Shown piece after piece: positions 24,267-26,232 of a DNA stretch of 26,232 nt; positions within the stretch are counted from its first letter, which is position 1, and every line of letters begins with the position of its first letter. The translations under genes were made by a program, and so were the position numbers. The notes beneath the pieces were generated by a model that saw nothing but the letters and a program-made list of their open reading frames with translations, was not told the DNA's origin and made no database searches. This stretch comes from Deltaproteobacteria bacterium (GTDB lineage Bacteria; Desulfobacterota; DSM-4660; Desulfatiglandales; Desulfatiglandaceae): the NCBI GenBank assembly GCA_018644785.1, contig JABGPV010000034.1, positions 1 to 26,232 of the forward strand. The letters run 5' to 3'.

Positions 24267-25790
24267 ATGACAACCCGGCAGAAGGCAGAGAGATCCCTTG
24301 AACAGGGCGTTGAACTTCATTTTGAGGAATTCTGCTGTTCCTATGAATTGGACACTTTCGAACGGACCATTCTTGCCTTGCTCGTGGCCAATAACACCGG
24401 GAAGGCCTTCAGGAATTTCTATGAAAAATCGGAGTTTGATCCCCATGACCGGGAAGACGGGGGAATGAGTATCGGAGCAATCCTGTCCATTGTTCACCCG
24501 GATTACCGGGAGCAGGTGACCAGTAGAAAATATTTCAACATTGATGCCCCGCTGATAAAACAAGAGATTGTGATTCCCTGGGATAGTTATGATAATACCA
24601 CCAACATCCTCGATGTCTATGTGCACCTGCATGAACGTATCGTTCGATACCTGATCGGAGACCACAACACCTATGACATGGACCTTCACTGCGTTTCCAG
24701 GGACAGGAAAACGGTTAATCCGGATCAAGTCATTCTTCCTGAGGGAATCAAGGAAAAGGTTCTGAATCTCGCCAAAAATTATTCCAACAACAAATCAAAG
24801 CCTACAAAGACTCTGGTGGATGAATTCTATGGCTATGGCACAGGCTTGATATTTCTGTTTCACGGCCTTTCCGGAACTGGAAAAACCATGCTGGCCCATG
24901 CCTTGGCGACTAGCCTTGGTAAGGAACTTCTATCCGTCAACATGGAGCACGCATCAAACCTTGGGGCCTCCTCAGAGGATTTGATAAAATATCTCTTTAA
25001 AGAGGCCAAGCTGAGCGATGGAATTGTTTTTTTCGATGAATGCGATGAAATCTTTCACGACAATTCCCGGGACAGCCGAAGCCTTCTGATTGAAATCGAA
25101 AAATCAGATTGCATCACCATCATGGCAACCAACCGGGTCATGGAATTGGACCCGGCCCTGGACCGGCGGATCACCATGAAGGTTCCGTTTTCCCTGCCCA
25201 ATGAGAATCAACGGGAAGAAATATGGAAGGCGTTGGTGCCCCCGAATGTTTCTCTCGGCAAAGACATAAACTTCAAATCCCTTGCTCGGAAATATATCTT
25301 CAGCGGCGGCTTGATTAAAAATGCCATGTTCACGGCTATTACCAACGCCATGTCCAGAAACGGCAGATCAAGAATTCAACTGAATGCCAGGGGTATTGAG
25401 GAAGCCGCAAAATGGCAGACTTCCAGCATGTTTGATTTGAATTCCTTCGGAAGGAGTTATCTGCCGCAGAGCACCATTAGTTCCCTGCCCGTCGGTTCCC
25501 TGGACAAACAGAAGATCCAGGAAATAGTCAAAGTTTGCGATCATCTCAATGGCGATATCTCCGGATTGCGCCTATTGCTGGGATATTCAGACATCGAAAC
25601 GGGCATCCGTATTGTGGATGCCGTGGCCGGAGAATGCAATATGAGGGTCAGGGAATTTGATCTCCTGGATCTGTTTCGGGGGGTGGACAAAACCCTAAAA
25701 ATCATCGACCCCATGAGCCGGCAGGAAGTGGAACCCTTGGATTATGCTTTCAGTATCGGGACAGGTCATCGAGCCCTGACCCTTTTGGTT
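24267..25790 (+). CDS. Winged-helix AAA+ ATPase, exon 1 (gene interrupted by group II intron)
   Basis: 508 codons before the intron. An N-terminal winged-helix-like region comes first (SYELDTFERTILALLVANN...IGAILSIVHPDYREQVTSRKYFNIDAPLIKQEIV...LHERIVRYLIGD, about residues 25-133), resembling the N-terminal domain of AAA ATPases linked to contractile injection systems and related loci. The AAA module has Walker A GLSGTGKT (200-207), Walker B IVFFDECDE (253-261), sensor 1 MATNR (286-290) and an Arg-finger region DPALDRRI (295-302). A second, degenerate AAA-like region follows (about 425-508: LRLLLGYSDIETGIRIVDAVAGECNMRVREFDLLDLF) without a Walker A Lys. The end at 25790 is the intron boundary; codons beyond it in the open frame are intron. 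The start (ATG 24267 or TTG 24252) is uncertain. The rest of the gene lies beyond the window. Confidence 0.82.
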
Positions 25791-26232
25791 GTGTGCCGGG
25801 CACGGCACGTGTTCTTAAGGGTGCGTGTAATGTATCACGCTTTCGATATGTTACGCAAGTCCCAGACCCAGCCAGGTAGTGGCGAAGGGTGTAGTGGTAT
25901 CATAACCAGGAACCCGGTAACGGGCCTGGAGAGGCAGTGGCCTTGCTACGGCAGGGTACCGCGAACGCATGGGGCGACGAACAGAAATCGAGTCAGGCGG
26001 GTCTGGTGGGACGAGTCCGCAACACAGGACAAAGTCCTCTAACTGCCATAGGCCAGACACGTATACTCGACGCTCGTGTGCGGAAAGACACGTGTTTACC
26101 CCGGGAGACCCGTTGCGTCTCGTAGGGAACTGCAATTGAAACATACCGGAATATGAGGGAAATCCGGTTAAACAAAACCCTGGCGTCAAGGATATTTCGA
26201 GTCATATCCCTGACGAGCCCGGCCAATTGGTC
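25791..26232 (+). mobile_element. Group II intron, 5' part (domain I onward; continues past window)
   Basis: The intron begins with GTGTG (the group II GUGYG consensus) directly after codon 508 of the AAA gene, in phase 0. IBS2 (ACCCTT, 25779-25784) and IBS1 (TTGGTT, 25785-25790) in the exon pair with EBS2 (AAGGGT, 25885-25890, six Watson-Crick pairs) and EBS1 (AACCAG, 25904-25909, five pairs plus one G-U) in the intron. The rest is structured, non-coding RNA sequence typical of domain I. The catalytic domain V and the reverse-transcriptase gene would lie beyond the window. Confidence 0.85.
26153..26232 (+). CDS. Possible start of the intron-encoded reverse transcriptase/maturase (partial)
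   Basis: An ATG at 26153 opens a frame that stays open to the window end (MREIRLNKTLASRIFRVISLTSPANW). It lies about 360 bases into the intron, a position where intron-encoded protein genes often begin. No reverse-transcriptase motif is yet reached, and the upstream CCGGA is a poor ribosome-binding site, so this is a tentative call. Confidence 0.25.
   Translation, partial: MREIRLNKTLASRIFRVISLTSPANW

Noticed and set aside
25791..26042. C-terminal extension of the AAA ATPase
   Set aside because: This is group II intron sequence; the composition changes and EBS/IBS pairing fixes the boundary at 25790.

Overview
The window looks like a piece of an anaerobic, probably desulfobacterial (Desulfobacterota) chromosome. 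This is inferred from moderate GC content, a DUF362-type double 4Fe-4S protein, an arsR/arsM pair, a feoB-Cys-rich protein-OprB porin cluster and toxin-antitoxin pairs. It cannot be proven from sequence alone. No tRNA, rRNA or CRISPR array was seen.

Layout. 1-352: 3' end of a sensor histidine kinase. 398-1005 (-): mazE/mazF-type toxin-antitoxin pair with an ATGA overlap. 1089-8572 (-): an efflux operon read from the right, consisting of an unusual substrate-binding/TolC fusion, a membrane fusion protein, an AcrB-like RND pump and a two-pore-helix ion channel; a strong sigma70-like promoter lies at 8663-8691. 8811-10092 (+): arsR and arsM, each with the same 16-bp dyad (TTCGA-N6-TCGAA) on its promoter. 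10156-11208 (-): DUF362 ferredoxin-like protein. 11355-18185 (+): a czc/cus-type heavy-metal efflux operon (small His/Cys secreted protein, CzcC, CzcB, CzcA, lipoprotein); czcA has an apparent +1 frameshift at codon 14. 18413-19041 (+): vapB/vapC. 19253-22002 (+): an iron region with a DtxR-family repressor, a truncated feoB remnant containing an in-frame TAG, a FeoB-associated Cys-rich membrane protein and an OprB-like porin. A 158-bp fold-back MITE-like element sits exactly in the porin stop codon.

22236-26232: the most novel-looking part. A WYL-domain regulator is divergent from a cassette encoding a ClpP-like serine protease, a small unknown protein and a winged-helix AAA+ ATPase. A perfect inverted repeat (CTGTGAC-N7-GTCACAG) lies between them. 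The ATPase gene is interrupted by the 5' part of a group II intron. The intron boundary at 25790/25791 is supported by IBS1/IBS2-EBS1/EBS2 complementarity. The last 83 codons of the apparent open frame are therefore intron, not protein.

How the parts work together: most of the window is metal and toxic-compound handling (two tripartite RND exporters, arsenic methylation, iron uptake and its repressor), interspersed with toxin-antitoxin pairs and mobile elements. The right end carries a WYL-controlled protease/AAA cassette whose design resembles WYL-regulated (CapW/BrxR-type) defence loci. Its function is inferred, not shown.
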